A DNA stretch of 64,000 nt from Pomphorhynchus laevis (GCA_012934845.2 WNNJ02001796.1:121328-185327), one strand, 5' to 3'; positions 1 through 10,935 are shown, numbered from the stretch's first letter. Made by a program: numbers and translations. Notes: a model not told the origin generated them from the sequence alone.

Positions 1-1085
1 GTACATGTAACAGAAGAGTAGCACAGGAACTTTTGTGAGTAGAAAGATAGCGAGATTCACTTAGAGTTGGCAGATAAAGATAAGAAGGAGAATTACAATG
101 GAGAAGGTGATAAGTTAGACAAAGCAGACAAAAACAAACGCAATGTTCAATACTTAGTCATCCAAGTTTTGATAAATAGGCAGATATATGATCGAATTTA
201 CGAAGTCGAAAAAGGATGCGCACAGCAATGCTAATGAGGCGCTGAAGAGGTTTAAGGTATGACTTTGAAGAGAATACGAGAAGGCTAAGACAGTAATCAA
301 TACATGATAAAAGAAGGTAGGATATAAGAGATTTACATGATCTAATGTCTAGAGCATTTCTGACGAGACGAATATCACGGAGAAGAATATTTGAAGATCT
401 AGTTTTTATCACGAATGTAGGAATCAGTATACAGATTTTTGTGAAGTGAACACATAGAAATACTAGTTTATCTACAGCAGGAATAATTGTGGTCTGAAGA
501 TACAGAGAAGGAGAAAAACAGAAACGGATGAGGATAAAATCCATAACACTCTAGATTTGGTAGGATTGAGGGACATGCTCAAAAAATAGATGTTCTGATA
601 GAGCACGAAGACAATTTGACGAGGATATGAAAAGTTGAATTAGGAAATGAGGAGACGAGTGAGAATAAATAAGTATATCATCAGCGTACTGCATTACTCT
701 GAAGCAGAATTTATTAGTTAAAGATAAAACTACAGGAAAAAGCGTAAAGAGAATAGGGCCAAGTACTGAACCTTGAGTACACCACAAGAGAGAAGATAAA
801 TAAGAACACATTTAATTAGGATTGAGGTCAAGTACTGAACCTTAAGGTACATCACAAGAGAGAAGATAAAGAAGAACACATTTAATTAGAATGGACGGAA
901 AATGATCGATCAAAGAAAAACGAAGAGAACCAAGCCAAACAACTTAAACGGAGAGAAATGAAAAGACGAGGGAATTTTTTTTCTTGAAATATGAACAATT
1001 TGTGCTTGAAATATGAACAAACGATTTGATTGACATACAGTTTGAAAGAAACAGCTTGTTTATATACTGTTGTTAAAAATGATTC
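1..1085 (-). mobile_element. LINE relic, RT C-terminal half (CR1/Jockey-like)
   Basis: Read on the minus strand, 551-811 encodes RT motif B (QGSVLGPILF) followed by motif C (MQYADDILIYS). 158-544 encodes the post-RT region, with LQRLISIAVRILFR and DHISAYLSKLG, as is usual for the thumb and C-terminus of CR1/Jockey-group LINEs. 882-960 holds the part just upstream of motif B (LAWFSSFFFDRSFSVHSN). The pieces lie in different frames and are separated by stops, so the copy is dead. It continues past the left edge of the window. The R1-like LINE that starts near 1090 lies directly at its upstream side. Clade assignment is tentative. Confidence 0.7.
761..890. repeat. 61-bp direct duplication inside the LINE relic
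   Basis: 761-820 and 830-890 are near-identical copies starting aagtactgaacctt and ending cacatttaatta, with a 9-base spacer. The duplication repeats the stretch just upstream of RT motif B and helps to break the reading frame. Confidence 0.85.
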
Positions 1086-1100
1086 TTCTATATCGAGCAA

Positions 1101-2323
1101 ATGAACAATGTACAAGTAATGTCGGAGCTTTCAAACGATAGCAGCAAAAATCATTCAAAAATCAACGATAATCCTACAAAAAAAGACAAATTAAAGGTAA
1201 ATCTAACTACAGATCCAAGTAACAAGGTTAGTAATTTTTCTATGGTATCAGGTGATGGGGAGGTGCTTCCCCCATTCTTAAATTAAAGAATTCGCTAATA
1301 ATTAAAGTTAAGAAACCGACTGAAAAACACGATCTCTACAACAAATTTTTGAGATCCTTCACCAAACAGTTTCAGAACAGGGTTCTATTTAACTCTGTTA
1401 GGTTACACCCTGCGGAGGTGAAGATATCTTTTGTCTCGAATGACCTTGCCGCAAACTACATGGAGTACTTCTCCGCCAATTTAGCTGAATATGGTGAAAT
1501 TTCATCCAAGCCTATCCTAGCATCGCTAAAAGTTTCAAATCTTCCCTGTTCAATGGAAGAAGAAGATATACGTTCTTTTATGGCAAAATTCAAGGTCACC
1601 AATCTGAGGTCAATCCGGGGTAAGGACGGGAACCCTATCCCGGTTGGCTTTTGCAATGCTCCCGTAAATATTGCTGAATCCCTGTCTAATTCTACGTCGA
1701 ATCCCTTTATGGGTTTTAATATTAAATTCACGATCACAGAGAGGGATGATCTGACCTATCCCCACTGCAGCCGGTGTCACAAATGGGGACACTGGGCCTC
1801 CAGCTGCAGTGGGACCCTTTCGTGTGGGGTCTGTAGCTCCACCAGCTGTCCTTCTCTTACAACTACCGATCGCTGCGAGGCCCCCCTTTCCTGCTCGAAT
1901 TGCGGGGGGTGCCATCCTGCTTGGAGCAGGAAATGCTCTCTATTCAAAGAATATAGACAATTATTTTTGTTGAAACCGCCCAATCCGGCCAAGTCCTTCG
2001 CGGTCGCTGCAGCTCCACGTATGGATGGTGCTGACATTATACGGATTATCGACTTAAAGACTTCGAATGCTCTTCGGCAGATGGAGGAGTTAGTACGCTC
2101 TATCCTAACCGTTATCGGGACTAATCCTGTGCTTCCTGTTTCCTCGGTTCCGGAGTCGAAAAAGAGAGGGGCTTCAGCCCATGCCGTTCCCCCGCTCAAG
2201 ATTGGGAAGCTAATCCAACAGAAGACTAATAGGGGAAATGAAGATACTGCCCAGGGGCAAGTACCTTCCTTTGAGGGGGTTAGTGGTGGGAAGGGCAACC
2301 TTCCTGCACCTAGCTTTGTCTAG
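1101..2323 (+). CDS. LINE ORF1, nucleic-acid-binding protein with zinc knuckles
   Basis: The protein should coat LINE RNA in the ribonucleoprotein. The C-terminal part, open to 2323, has knuckles of the form CSRCHKWGHWASSC (about 1768-1809) and CSNCGGCHPAWSRKC (about 1892-1936), with a Cys-rich spacer between them (CGVC...CP...C). Three such knuckles are typical of R1/Jockey ORF1. A 61-codon frame from ATG 1101 ends at 1286. The frame that runs into the knuckle region is already open from about 1255, so the two overlap across a C5 run near 1270. A one-base slip in this run most simply explains two frames. ORF1 is therefore either recently broken or a sequencing slip. There is no good ATG for the second part, so 1101 is the likelier original start. 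Confidence 0.65.
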
Positions 2324-2356
2324 GTAGGCAATCCCCCATCCAACTAATCCATCACA

Positions 2357-4840
2357 ATGCAGAGTACTCGTGAGCCTTTTTCACTGAATATCCTTCAGTG
2401 GAACTCGGGAGGTGCTTCCGCCCTTAGACTTCTATCTGGTAGAGATGCAGATGTTATAGTCCTTCAGGAGACGCGGTCTATCCGTCTCCCCCAGTACATT
2501 ACTCAATTTATCCCAAAGCATATTTGTTCCCACTATACTCCGTACATAACCCCACCTCACTCCTCTTCATCTCAAGGACTCTTGACCTTAGTTAAGTGCT
2601 CCTTAAGGTCCTCCCTCCTATTAAACTGCTCATGTCCAGCCCTTTCTTGTTTAGTAGTTTCACTCAGTAAGAACGGTAAACGCATAAGTCTAGCCAATGT
2701 CTACATCCGTCCAGGGGAAATTCACAAGAACCGTGACCTCCTGGATAGTATTATTGACAGCGGTTATGACATGTTACTTGGAGATTTCAACGACAGAACT
2801 GGTCGTTGGATCAATGCAGCACTTCGCAGAGCTAGGAACGGTTATCTTATTCACAAACCCCCGTCACCTACCTTTCATTGCACATCAACAAATTCTATCC
2901 TCGACATTTTACTGCTTCACTCGAGGTGGTTGTTAAAACCCTTCTGCACGGAGCAGTCGCGCCAGCAATTGTCCACCTCTCATGACCTAATTCGTTGGAG
3001 GATTGAGGAAGATATGTTGCTTCGAAGGAGGTTTCACTTTGATCCGATCAGAGTGGCCCTCTTTCAAGCGGCTATCCAACTCTTTCCCTTAATAGGAAAT
3101 GAGAGTTTGACCAAATTTAATACCTACCTCTTTTCGCAAGCTACCGCGATTCTATCGACTACCTATAAAGGTCGTATATACAATCCCACTCCGACAAAAC
3201 TCAAGGTCCTAGCAAAATTACTGAACCTCCCTAATCTCTCTGCTTCCGCCAAACAGGCCCTCTCGAATGAATACTGGAGCACTAGATACAGGTTCCAGCT
3301 GAGTAGGGATAGGACGAGTATCGCTCGCCTTAATCCTTCTCAGTCTTCCTTTTGGAAGATTTTCAAGAAGGAGAAGTTTGTTTGCTGGAAGGATAGAGCA
3401 TTGCGTTGGATAGGGAATGTAGGCCTTGATAAAGTTTTAGAGGAGTCACTGGCCCTACACAACTATGGAGCCACTCTATCACCTCAACCAATCCCGCCTT
3501 GGTGTAACTTCAGGAGTAGGGATCTATCTGTTACGGATATCCTTAACTCCTGGGGTCCACTCCCGGGCATCTCCAAATCCGTCGTTCCACTTTCCTCTCG
3601 GGTCTGTCAGCTTTTGACAGCTGATCAGAGAAGAGAGGTGGCCGTCACAATGCTTTTAGCCTCCCCATCCGATGTAGCAGGCATCAATATTAGTAAGCGT
3701 GCTTTTATTCCTAAGAAAAAATCCTGCTCATGCCCTAAAGATCTGCGACCCATTTCGATTCAAAATGCCCTCGTGTCGATTTACGAAAAAGCGCTTGCGC
3801 GTAAAATCTGCGACCATTTAAGTAGGCGTAATTTGATCCCTCCAGGTTTTCATGGGTTCGTCAAAGGTCGCTCGGTCCATTCAGCAGTTGGTGAGGTGGA
3901 GCAGTTTTGTCGGGATAATAGCCATCGTCTAGTTGTGGCTGTTTTCCTTGACTTTTCTGCTGCATTTGACCGCATCTCCATTCCTTTTGTGATCTCTTCT
4001 CTCAGGTCCCTCGGGTTGCCTGCGAGAATTGTGAACAGAGTGGAGATCCTGTTGTTTACCAAGCGATTTTACTATGAAGACGACCCTGATGCGCGTCAGT
4101 TCTACCCTATTACGGGTGTACCTCAAGGATCCCCACTTTCTCCTATCTTATATCTTGCTGCCTCTATTAAACTATTCAAAATATTTAAACGCGAACAACG
4201 TCTTGTGGTGTACGCTGATGACACCACAGCACTGTTCACTGGACACAGGTGTAAAGACGTAGTCTCTGACATCAGCCGTTTCTTTTTAAGATTAAAAGAT
4301 CAGTTACCCATATCCAATCTTATTTTAAACTCAGCTAAATCGCAGGTGGTCGTCTTTCATGGCACACCTGCTACAAAGCAAAAACTTAAGAGATTAGCGC
4401 TCTCTACGCTCTCCTCCATATTTGCCTCTGAACCACTTCCCACCTTCACAAGTCGAGTAAAATACCTGGGGTTCACCGTTACGGTGAACTGGTCGGCGAA
4501 AGCTGACCTGGATAGACTCAAACGTATCCTGAAGAAAGCTAGGTGGGCCCTGAAACGGGCTCAGCATCTGTCATTGAAAGGGAAAACCCAGGTGCGCCTT
4601 TGGGGTACCTGGGCTATCTCGGGACTTGTCTTCTTCTCAAGAGGACGTCCCCCAGAGCAAAGGCTAAGGTTTCTTAAGCTCCTCGTCTCTCGTTTACCCA
4701 GCATAGTCCGCGCCGATTGGATTCTTCGGGGGGGGGTGAAAGACCCCGGGTGGTTCAGTCGGAAGGCGGCGTGTTGGATCGGTTGGGGGCTCAGATCCCC
4801 CTGGACCTTAGGCCATAGAAGAAAAGAGTTAGAAGACTGA
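2357..4840 (+). CDS. LINE ORF2, APE endonuclease plus reverse transcriptase
   Basis: An uninterrupted 827-codon frame 33 bases after ORF1. The N-terminal endonuclease shows LNILQWNSGG, VLQETRS (catalytic Glu), LLGDFNDRTGRW and a C-terminal STSHDL in place of the usual SDH. The RT region (about residues 440-720) shows FLDFSAAFDR (motif A), GVPQGSPLSPIL (motif B), YADDTTALF (motif C) and KYLGFTV. The protein ends soon after the thumb, without RNase H and without the C-terminal Cys-His motif seen in many R1 elements. The enzyme would nick target DNA and prime cDNA synthesis on it. Every catalytic motif is present, so this is the best preserved mobile-element gene in the window. R1 versus other Jockey-group clade is inferred from domain layout only. 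Confidence 0.85.
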   Translation: MQSTREPFSLNILQWNSGGASALRLLSGRDADVIVLQETRSIRLPQYITQFIPKHICSHYTPYITPPHSSSSQGLLTLVKCSLRSSLLLNCSCPALSCLVVSLSKNGKRISLANVYIRPGEIHKNRDLLDSIIDSGYDMLLGDFNDRTGRWINAALRRARNGYLIHKPPSPTFHCTSTNSILDILLLHSRWLLKPFCTEQSRQQLSTSHDLIRWRIEEDMLLRRRFHFDPIRVALFQAAIQLFPLIGNESLTKFNTYLFSQATAILSTTYKGRIYNPTPTKLKVLAKLLNLPNLSASAKQALSNEYWSTRYRFQLSRDRTSIARLNPSQSSFWKIFKKEKFVCWKDRALRWIGNVGLDKVLEESLALHNYGATLSPQPIPPWCNFRSRDLSVTDILNSWGPLPGISKSVVPLSSRVCQLLTADQRREVAVTMLLASPSDVAGINISKRAFIPKKKSCSCPKDLRPISIQNALVSIYEKALARKICDHLSRRNLIPPGFHGFVKGRSVHSAVGEVEQFCRDNSHRLVVAVFLDFSAAFDRISIPFVISSLRSLGLPARIVNRVEILLFTKRFYYEDDPDARQFYPITGVPQGSPLSPILYLAASIKLFKIFKREQRLVVYADDTTALFTGHRCKDVVSDISRFFLRLKDQLPISNLILNSAKSQVVVFHGTPATKQKLKRLALSTLSSIFASEPLPTFTSRVKYLGFTVTVNWSAKADLDRLKRILKKARWALKRAQHLSLKGKTQVRLWGTWAISGLVFFSRGRPPEQRLRFLKLLVSRLPSIVRADWILRGGVKDPGWFSRKAACWIGWGLRSPWTLGHRRKELED

Positions 4841-4939
4841 AGAGCTACTGACTTTCTATTGTTGTGTCTGATCTGGTTCTATTGTATGTTTCTTTTTCTT
4901 TTTTTTTGTAGTTAAGAAAGTCTTTATTATTATTTAATT

Positions 4940-6796
4940 CTAAGGATTGTGTTGTTTATTGCCATCTAATTGACCAAAATCATCTTAATCTTAGTTTTGA
5001 CTTAGACGAAATTGAGTTATGTCTATTCAAGATGTCTTCCTGTAAAGCAGCGGGAATAGACCAATTGTGTGTGGAACACATGAGACAGACCTTCGGCTTA
5101 GTTTCGGATTATTGGCTTTTTTTCTTCAATGCTATACTTAACGGCCACCCTATCCCACTTGTTCGGCGTGATGGCATAATTAAAGTAATCTACAAGGGTT
5201 CAGGGGACCCTTCCTGTAAAGACTCGTACAGGGGAATAGCGCTATTTAATCATGCATATAAAGTTTTATCGAATTTAATGGCGTTGCGTTTGCTTCGGTT
5301 TCGCAGTGATTTGTTACCATCTGAACAACATGGGTTCCGTAGAGGTTATTCGACACTGAGTGTTCTTCAAATTCTAAGGTCAAAGGTTCTGGATACTATA
5401 CGTCAGCACTCCTCCTTGTACGCTGTGTTTATCGATTTTGCTAAGGCCTTTGATTCTATAGACAGAGCGTTGCTTTTGTCAAAGCTTCATAAAAAAGTGA
5501 ATGTTCATGGTGATTTTCTATTACTTCTAAAAAGGATCCTAGCGCCTAGTTCATTACGAATTTTTGACGGCATGAATTACTCCGAAGTATTTACCACCAG
5601 TCGTGGAGTACAACAGGGAGATCCGCTTAGCCCGTTATTATTCTCTTTTTTTTGTTGGACCTTCCAAATTTTATTCGTTCATCAGTATCAGATGTTACAA
5701 CTATATTGTATGCGGATGATTTAGCCTTGATAACATTAAATAAGGATAACGCTCAATTGACGATTTCAGCTCTGTTAAATTATTGCGAAACTAATGGACT
5801 CATTATTAATACAGAAAAATCCAAAATTATTAAATTCAGAAAAGGTGGACCTTGTCGTCGTGATGACGTGCTGTATATCAAGGACAATATTTTAGAGTTC
5901 GTGCCAACATATAAGTATCTTGGATTTTTGCTTAGCTCGCGATGGTCATTCAAAGCGCATCTATTGAAACAATCTGCAAAAGTATTGAAATCTACGAATG
6001 CTGCTTCTAAACTTGGATTACTTTCGTTTGAGGGTGCGGTTAGTTACTTTAACATAATGCTGCTACCTATTTTGAGTTATGGAATTAAATGTTTCTGGAC
6101 CGATTTGTTACCAACGGATTTTCAGATAATTGACAAATGTTTCTGGCGATTCCTAAAGCGAGTGGTAGGGGTCTCGCCCAAAGCTTCCTCTACGGCTGTG
6201 GCCGTCCTTAGTAGATCAACACCCTTGTCAGTAAAAATATTAAATGATTTACATCTTGACTCGACAGATGCTTATTTAGAAAACCGATATCTCTTTGATT
6301 CCAAAGTCAGTAGATTAGATCCTGATATATTATGTTCCCCTGTTTACACACAATCAACTTGGAGGAACCCAAACTATCACAAACGTCCGCTTATCTGGCG
6401 TCTATCATTAGATGGCTATCATTCAAAATTTTGCATTATTCGGCTTCCTTTCCACTCTCGCACTTCCAGCTGTTATTGTCGATTTTGCTCATTATCTTGC
6501 TCTTCTCTGCTACATGTTTTTAAGTGTCCATACTTATCCTCTTTGCCATTAAAACTTATTGACAAGGGTCAGTTGTACTTGTGATTAGCTTATGCATTTC
6601 ATTGTACTAACATTACAGTTTTTATACGCAATGTGGCTACATTTATTTTGTTTGATTATGTTGATTACTATGCTACTGTTTCTGTTACTATGCTACTGTT
6701 TCTGTTTAAGGGCTTTTGTGTTACCCGAAGCCGACAGGCGTTAACGGGAAAATAAAAACGCTGCATTATTATTATTTTTATTATTATTCTTCAAAC
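4940..6796 (+). mobile_element. 5'-truncated APE-type LINE, RT portion
   Basis: 5032-5724 encodes the RT N-terminal half: GIDQL, YRGIALFNHAYKVLS, QHGFRRGYSTLSVLQ, FIDFAKAFDSIDR and RGVQQGDPLSPLLF. 5652-6584 continues in another frame with ILYADDLALIT, YKYLGFLLSSRW and a C-terminal Cys-His motif (CRFCSLSCSSLLHVFKCP). The frames overlap at a T8 run (about 5644-5652), where a single-base slip separates motif B from motif C. No endonuclease is present, so the copy is 5' truncated. It starts where the R1-like LINE ends. The 3' end is a long (ATT)n tail at 6763-6790. The family is not one I can name with confidence. Confidence 0.75.
6763..6792 (+). repeat. (ATT)n tail of the LINE
   Basis: A run of att/ttatt units directly follows the last non-repetitive LINE bases (gctgcatt). 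It is consistent with a microsatellite-type 3' tail made at integration. Confidence 0.7.
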
Positions 6797-7030
6797 ATAA
6801 TGATATTTAGGTTAAATTCCCTTTGTAAACTTTGTGAATAAAGCTTTTCTTCTTTAAAAAAAATTATTTTTCTTCTATATTCAACACAATCGCCGCCATT
6901 TCATTGTTATATCGAGTTACAACAAACATTTCATTGTACAGGGCTTTAATTTAGTGCTATATACAATAAAATAGCAAATATACAATATAAAAGTTCCAGA
7001 AGAGCTGTAAAATAGTAAAGAAATTTACAA
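6797..7030. other. AT-rich spacer
   Basis: AT-rich DNA with short poly-A and poly-T runs between two LINEs. I see no gene or structured element in it. Confidence 0.5.
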
Positions 7031-9290
7031 TTTTTGGCCAACTAATTTTATAGATGGCATACCATTGGGTAGAACGGAAAATATTCGTCGCACACTAGAA
7101 ACCCTAATGTTAAAGAACAATTTATTATTACTGCTAAATTTATTATTGCTGTTAAGTTGTTATTTATTATTAATATTTTATAATTTTTATAAATTTTGTA
7201 ATTTTATAACATTAATTTATATCATATGTAAAACATTTGGGAATGTAGTCAAGTCGGATATTCAAGCTGTAGCAGGCCGTGAACAATTGTGTGCTGCACA
7301 ACGTGGTGGAATAGAATACGCGATCCACTCGTTATCAGAGCAATTCCACTCAAATTCTGAAATGGGAATTCTCTCCATTGATGCCAAGAACGCGTTTAAC
7401 AGGATCAGCCGAAAATTAACGCTAGCAAATATTTGGATGGTTTGTCCATAAATGGGTTGAATGCTTAATAACATGTATGGAGGTCATGCGATCATGGTTG
7501 GAGATGGTGGTGAGATACTATGGAAAGAGGGTTTTATCCAAGGCGACCCCCAGCAATGGCCGCAATTGCAGCGGCATCGTTGCTACTAATCAATAGAATA
7601 CTAGCAAGGATTCCGAGCATCACGCAGCGATGGTATGCAGATGATTCAACTTTTGTTGGACCGCTGAAAGATTTGAGAGTTATATGGGATATCTTGCAAA
7701 CCACTGGTCACAATATGGGTACTTTGTCAACGACATAAAGAGTAGTCTTCTCTATCATCATTCATGTACCAAAGTCGCACATGAACTGTTCGCGGAAACG
7801 AATGTTTGATGTCCAAACGCGGTGTGATACTGCTTGGAGCACCCATGGGTTCCACTGACTTCGTTAAAGATCAAGTGACGTGCGCTACTGGTCGATGGGA
7901 GAATATCGTATCAAAAATGAGTACTATCTCGGACGTTGATGCTCACTCCGCCTATGCGGCCTATGCTCACGCCTTCCAGTATAAATGGGTTCAACTTTTA
8001 CGTACAACGGCGTGCCTCCTGAATGGTTTAAATCGTTAGGTTATGATATCTTCGATGTATTTGGGTCTAAAACATTTGGTCACCTTACTTCATTAATCCT
8101 CAAATCAATATACACTCTTCTATCACGTATGGGCGGTCTTGGGATGATGGATCCGGTGAAGGAAGCAGAACATCAATATATGGCCTCTAAAATGCTGTGC
8201 AAAGCATACGATGATACTACAAATCCAGTCCAAAAACATACTCAGCAGATGATGACAGCCAACACCATTAAGGACATGAACAACAAGCGCCACATCGATA
8301 AACTAAACGAAATAAACGAGTTTGGTACAGAAGGTATGTATATACACCTACAGTTTGCTGCTTTAAATGGTGCATCCGGCTGGCTTACAGTACGACCACT
8401 AGAACACAACAGGGGCTTCATCTTACGTCGAGAGAGTTTCGGGATGCTCTAGCTGCTCGGTTTAACTGGACACCCACAAGTATGGCGAAAAACTGTATTT
8501 GTGGCAACAATCAGAACATGACACATGCTCTTATCTGTAAAAGGGGTGTCCTGCCTATTATCCGACACAACGATATTCGCGACATAGTAGCTGACACATT
8601 GACACTTGTATGCAATGGAGTGGGACTTGAACCTCAGCTGGAACCGGTACCCGAATCAATTCCTTTCCAACGGATCACAACTACAAGAAAACCATATGCA
8701 TGCCCGGATATCGTATGTTGCGGCTTGTTTGGCGGCAGGATGGAACGAACGTTTTTTGACGTTTGTATTTTTTAACAGCAATGCTCCATCCTACCAGTCA
8801 AAATCCGTATCATCTTGCTTCGAGTATCACGAGACGCGAAAACGCAACAAATATGAAGAGCGAATAAAGGAGGTGGACCGCAGTACATTCTGTCCGATAG
8901 TTATAGCCGCGACTGGTGGGATCGGACCATCAGTAGATGCCATGATCAAGAGGATTGCGCGAAAGCTAAACGAAAAAAAAGGAAACCCTATATGCGGATT
9001 CCGTCGCCTAGTTACGAACGAAAGTAAGCCTTTCCCTTGCAAGGGCAGTCTCTATGTGCTTGCGAGCTCCCCGATTCGCGCGACATTTACCTACTGTAAT
9101 ATCTGAGGATGTCCAAGCTCAAATACGGATAACACGGAATGCTATGTCGACAACCTCAGGAGACTTGTTTTAGCAATGAGCTATTTAAGTCATTGACATA
9201 TCGATTGCGAAATTAACTGATTTTAATGAGTGTTGCTCGCTAGGAGACGTTTGTAACATTGTATTTTAATTTTTGCTTTGACTAATAAAT
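7030..9290 (+). mobile_element. R2/NeSL-like LINE relic with restriction-like endonuclease
   Basis: Fragments in several frames give an RT (AGREQLCAAQRGG, MGILSIDAKNAFNRIS, QRWYADDSTFVG) and a post-RT region (VILLGAPMGSTDFV, SAYAAYAHAFQYKWVQLL). They then give a C-terminal Cys-His motif (CICGNNQNMTHALICKR) and a PD-type nuclease core (ACPDIVCCG then FFDVCIF). This RT-CCHC-nuclease order is that of LINEs using a restriction-like endonuclease (R2, R4, NeSL, Utopia groups). At least four frame changes or stops separate the parts and no N-terminal zinc fingers are visible, so the copy is truncated and dead. A 150-base AT-rich block at 7095-7250 interrupts the N-terminal RT. Confidence 0.75.
7095..7250. 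repeat. ATT-rich block inserted in the RT
   Basis: A low-complexity ttatta/taattt stretch sits between two protein-coding parts of the LINE. It reads as an expansion or insertion, and no coding signal is seen in it. Confidence 0.5.
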
Positions 9291-9543
9291 ATGCTCTCAC
9301 AAATATTAATATTATTTATAAATTTTTAATATTTATTAATATTTATTAATATTAATATTTTATAATTTTTTATTATTAATTTATTACTGTTAATTTATTA
9401 TTACTGTTAAAGATTTAGAAAAATGTTGTATTTTGTAAATTTGCTAATTTTAATATAAAATAAAATACGGGTGTTAATTAATTCGTTTAATTTTAAATTA
9501 TCAAATCAATAATTTAATCACAAGTGAACATTTTAAACATTTT
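9291..9543. other. AT-rich low-complexity spacer
   Basis: Repeated ttaatattt/attattaa units; no gene is seen. Confidence 0.5.
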
Positions 9544-10283
9544 ATGTCTAAAAATAGTTGCCAGAATCTTTGCCAGAATCTTATCTTAACATTTCATGTT
9601 ATTTCATGTTGTCAGTTTTTATCGAATTACGAGAACACGTGTTCATCACAGGAATGTTTTAACTTATTTAAAACAGTTTTAAGTGGTTCGGATAATATAC
9701 TTTTAATTTCAAGTTCTTGCGATAAAACTGCGATTTTTAAACTGCGACCGATAGAAGGAAATTTTGTATAACGATGAATCAATTCTAATATCTAACCAAC
9801 TAATATTTAAAATGCGAACTACTATATTAGTAAACGATGATTTTAATTGCAAATTTAATATATTTATTTAACAAATTTATTTCTTAGCTGAAAAACAATC
9901 TGTCGACAGTAGTTGTGCTTGCAAACGACGTTCAACAGAATATCGAGAAAAAGCGACAAATCGCATTAGCGAAGTTAAAAAGGTCTCGAACAGCGGGAAT
10001 TTTACCTTTAGACTCGTTAAGTGTTTGTCAAAGCAACGATAGGAAGAAGGAGGAGCTTAAATTGACACAAGTAGCTGTAAATTCTGTAATTTTTAAAGCT
10101 GCAATGATCCGTTTAGGATGTTAAGCAAACTATCGAGCTGAAACGACAGATGGCTTTAAGACTACGCCAGCAGAAAGTATCGGTAAGTTTCTTATCGAAG
10201 AAAATTTTTCATGTCTTTCTTTTTATAAATAGCATCCATCAAAGCAGGTCAAACGATTTAACAGTCTGCAATGGAATTACTGA
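9544..10283 (+). CDS. Small four-exon host gene with two RPA-binding-like motifs
   Basis: Predicted exons 9544-9765, 9888-10076, 10117-10182 and 10233-10283 join in frame, all in phase 0, to 175 codons plus stop. All three introns begin GT and end AG; their lengths are 122, 40 and 50 nt, the last two matching the short introns of the receptor and RAD50. Exon 2 carries QQNIEKKRQIALAKLKR and exon 3 carries KQTIELKRQMALRLRQQK. Both resemble the basic helix by which XPA (IERKRQRALMLRQARL), SMARCAL1 and ETAA1 contact RPA32. Exon 1 contains ILLISSSCDKTAIFKL, loosely like a WD repeat strand. The similarity is to a short motif only, so the function is a guess (DNA damage response). The true start may lie further upstream. 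Confidence 0.35.
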
Positions 10284-10750
10284 CATGCTTGCGTGTTGTA
10301 TCCAACACGATGGATGCAATTCCATGACTATTTTATTGCAGTTTCATGTAAATACTTATTTTTGGTTAAATTAATTTCCATAAAAGAGTGTGTAATCTTC
10401 CAAGTATTATTTGACTTAATAAATAGCTGTTACTTTTCTTTAATCGATTAGAACAGTAACGAAAATAAAGATTATTAAATTGTACACAAGTTTTCAAACA
10501 AGGATCTTCGTTCTTCTTCAGGTTGTTAATCGTAAAAAGTTAAGTTTTGATAAATTTAATTTACTTTTGTTGAAATTTTGCCATTGATCTACAAGTTTAT
10601 TATTCGTGTTTTTTTGCTAGAAAACAATTTAGCTAGAGTACAAAATTGGCTATAACAAAGGAGATATCGCTTCTCCTTTTATCTCTTAAGGTAAAGGGTG
10701 CAATTTATCCTTTCTTTAAAGATCAAATTATCTCTAAGAAACAGTTATTA
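10284..10750. other. Intergenic, no recognised feature
   Basis: AT-rich; includes an apparently unique stretch after the small split gene. I see no coding or structural signal. Confidence 0.4.
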
Positions 10751-10866
10751 GTGAACTTATCGGCAAAAGCTGATCTGGGGTTCACCGTTACGGTGAACTA
10801 GTCGGCGAAAGCTGACCTGGATAGACTTAAACGAATCTTGAAGAGAGCTAGGTGGGCTCCGAAATG
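10751..10866 (+). mobile_element. Internal fragment of the R1-like LINE
   Basis: 10774-10866 matches ORF2 of copy 1 around 4468-4557 at roughly 90% or better. 10751-10774 is a second, slightly diverged copy of part of the same stretch (gtgaact...gctgatctgg). The piece lacks both LINE termini, so ordinary 3'-anchored target-primed integration does not explain it. More likely it is a repair filler or a small rearrangement. Confidence 0.75.
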
Positions 10867-10935
10867 CATATTAAATAACATAATTTAATACCTTATTACT
10901 ACTTCTGTAGTAATTACGAGTGAATAAAGTTCCGC

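Larger units (their letters stand above)
1090..4937 (+). mobile_element. Full-length R1/Jockey-like LINE, copy 1
   Basis: A two-ORF non-LTR retrotransposon: ORF1 with CCHC zinc knuckles (1101-2323) and ORF2 with an apurinic-type endonuclease and RT (2357-4840), then a T-rich 3' UTR ending near the Ttatta-type tail at 4925-4937. The coding part is clearly richer in G and C than the surrounding host DNA. Copy 2 at 26.0-29.5 kb matches it over the whole length, which fixes the ends approximately: both finish with a ...agaaa(g/a)tcttta(t)-like sequence. There is no RNase H domain, as in R1-clade elements. Start and end are approximate because no clear target-site duplication was found. Confidence 0.8.

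Noticed and set aside
1456-2298. Minus-strand open frames of 93-173 codons across LINE ORF1
   Set aside because: Shadows of the GC-richer ORF1 on the other strand; no recognisable protein.
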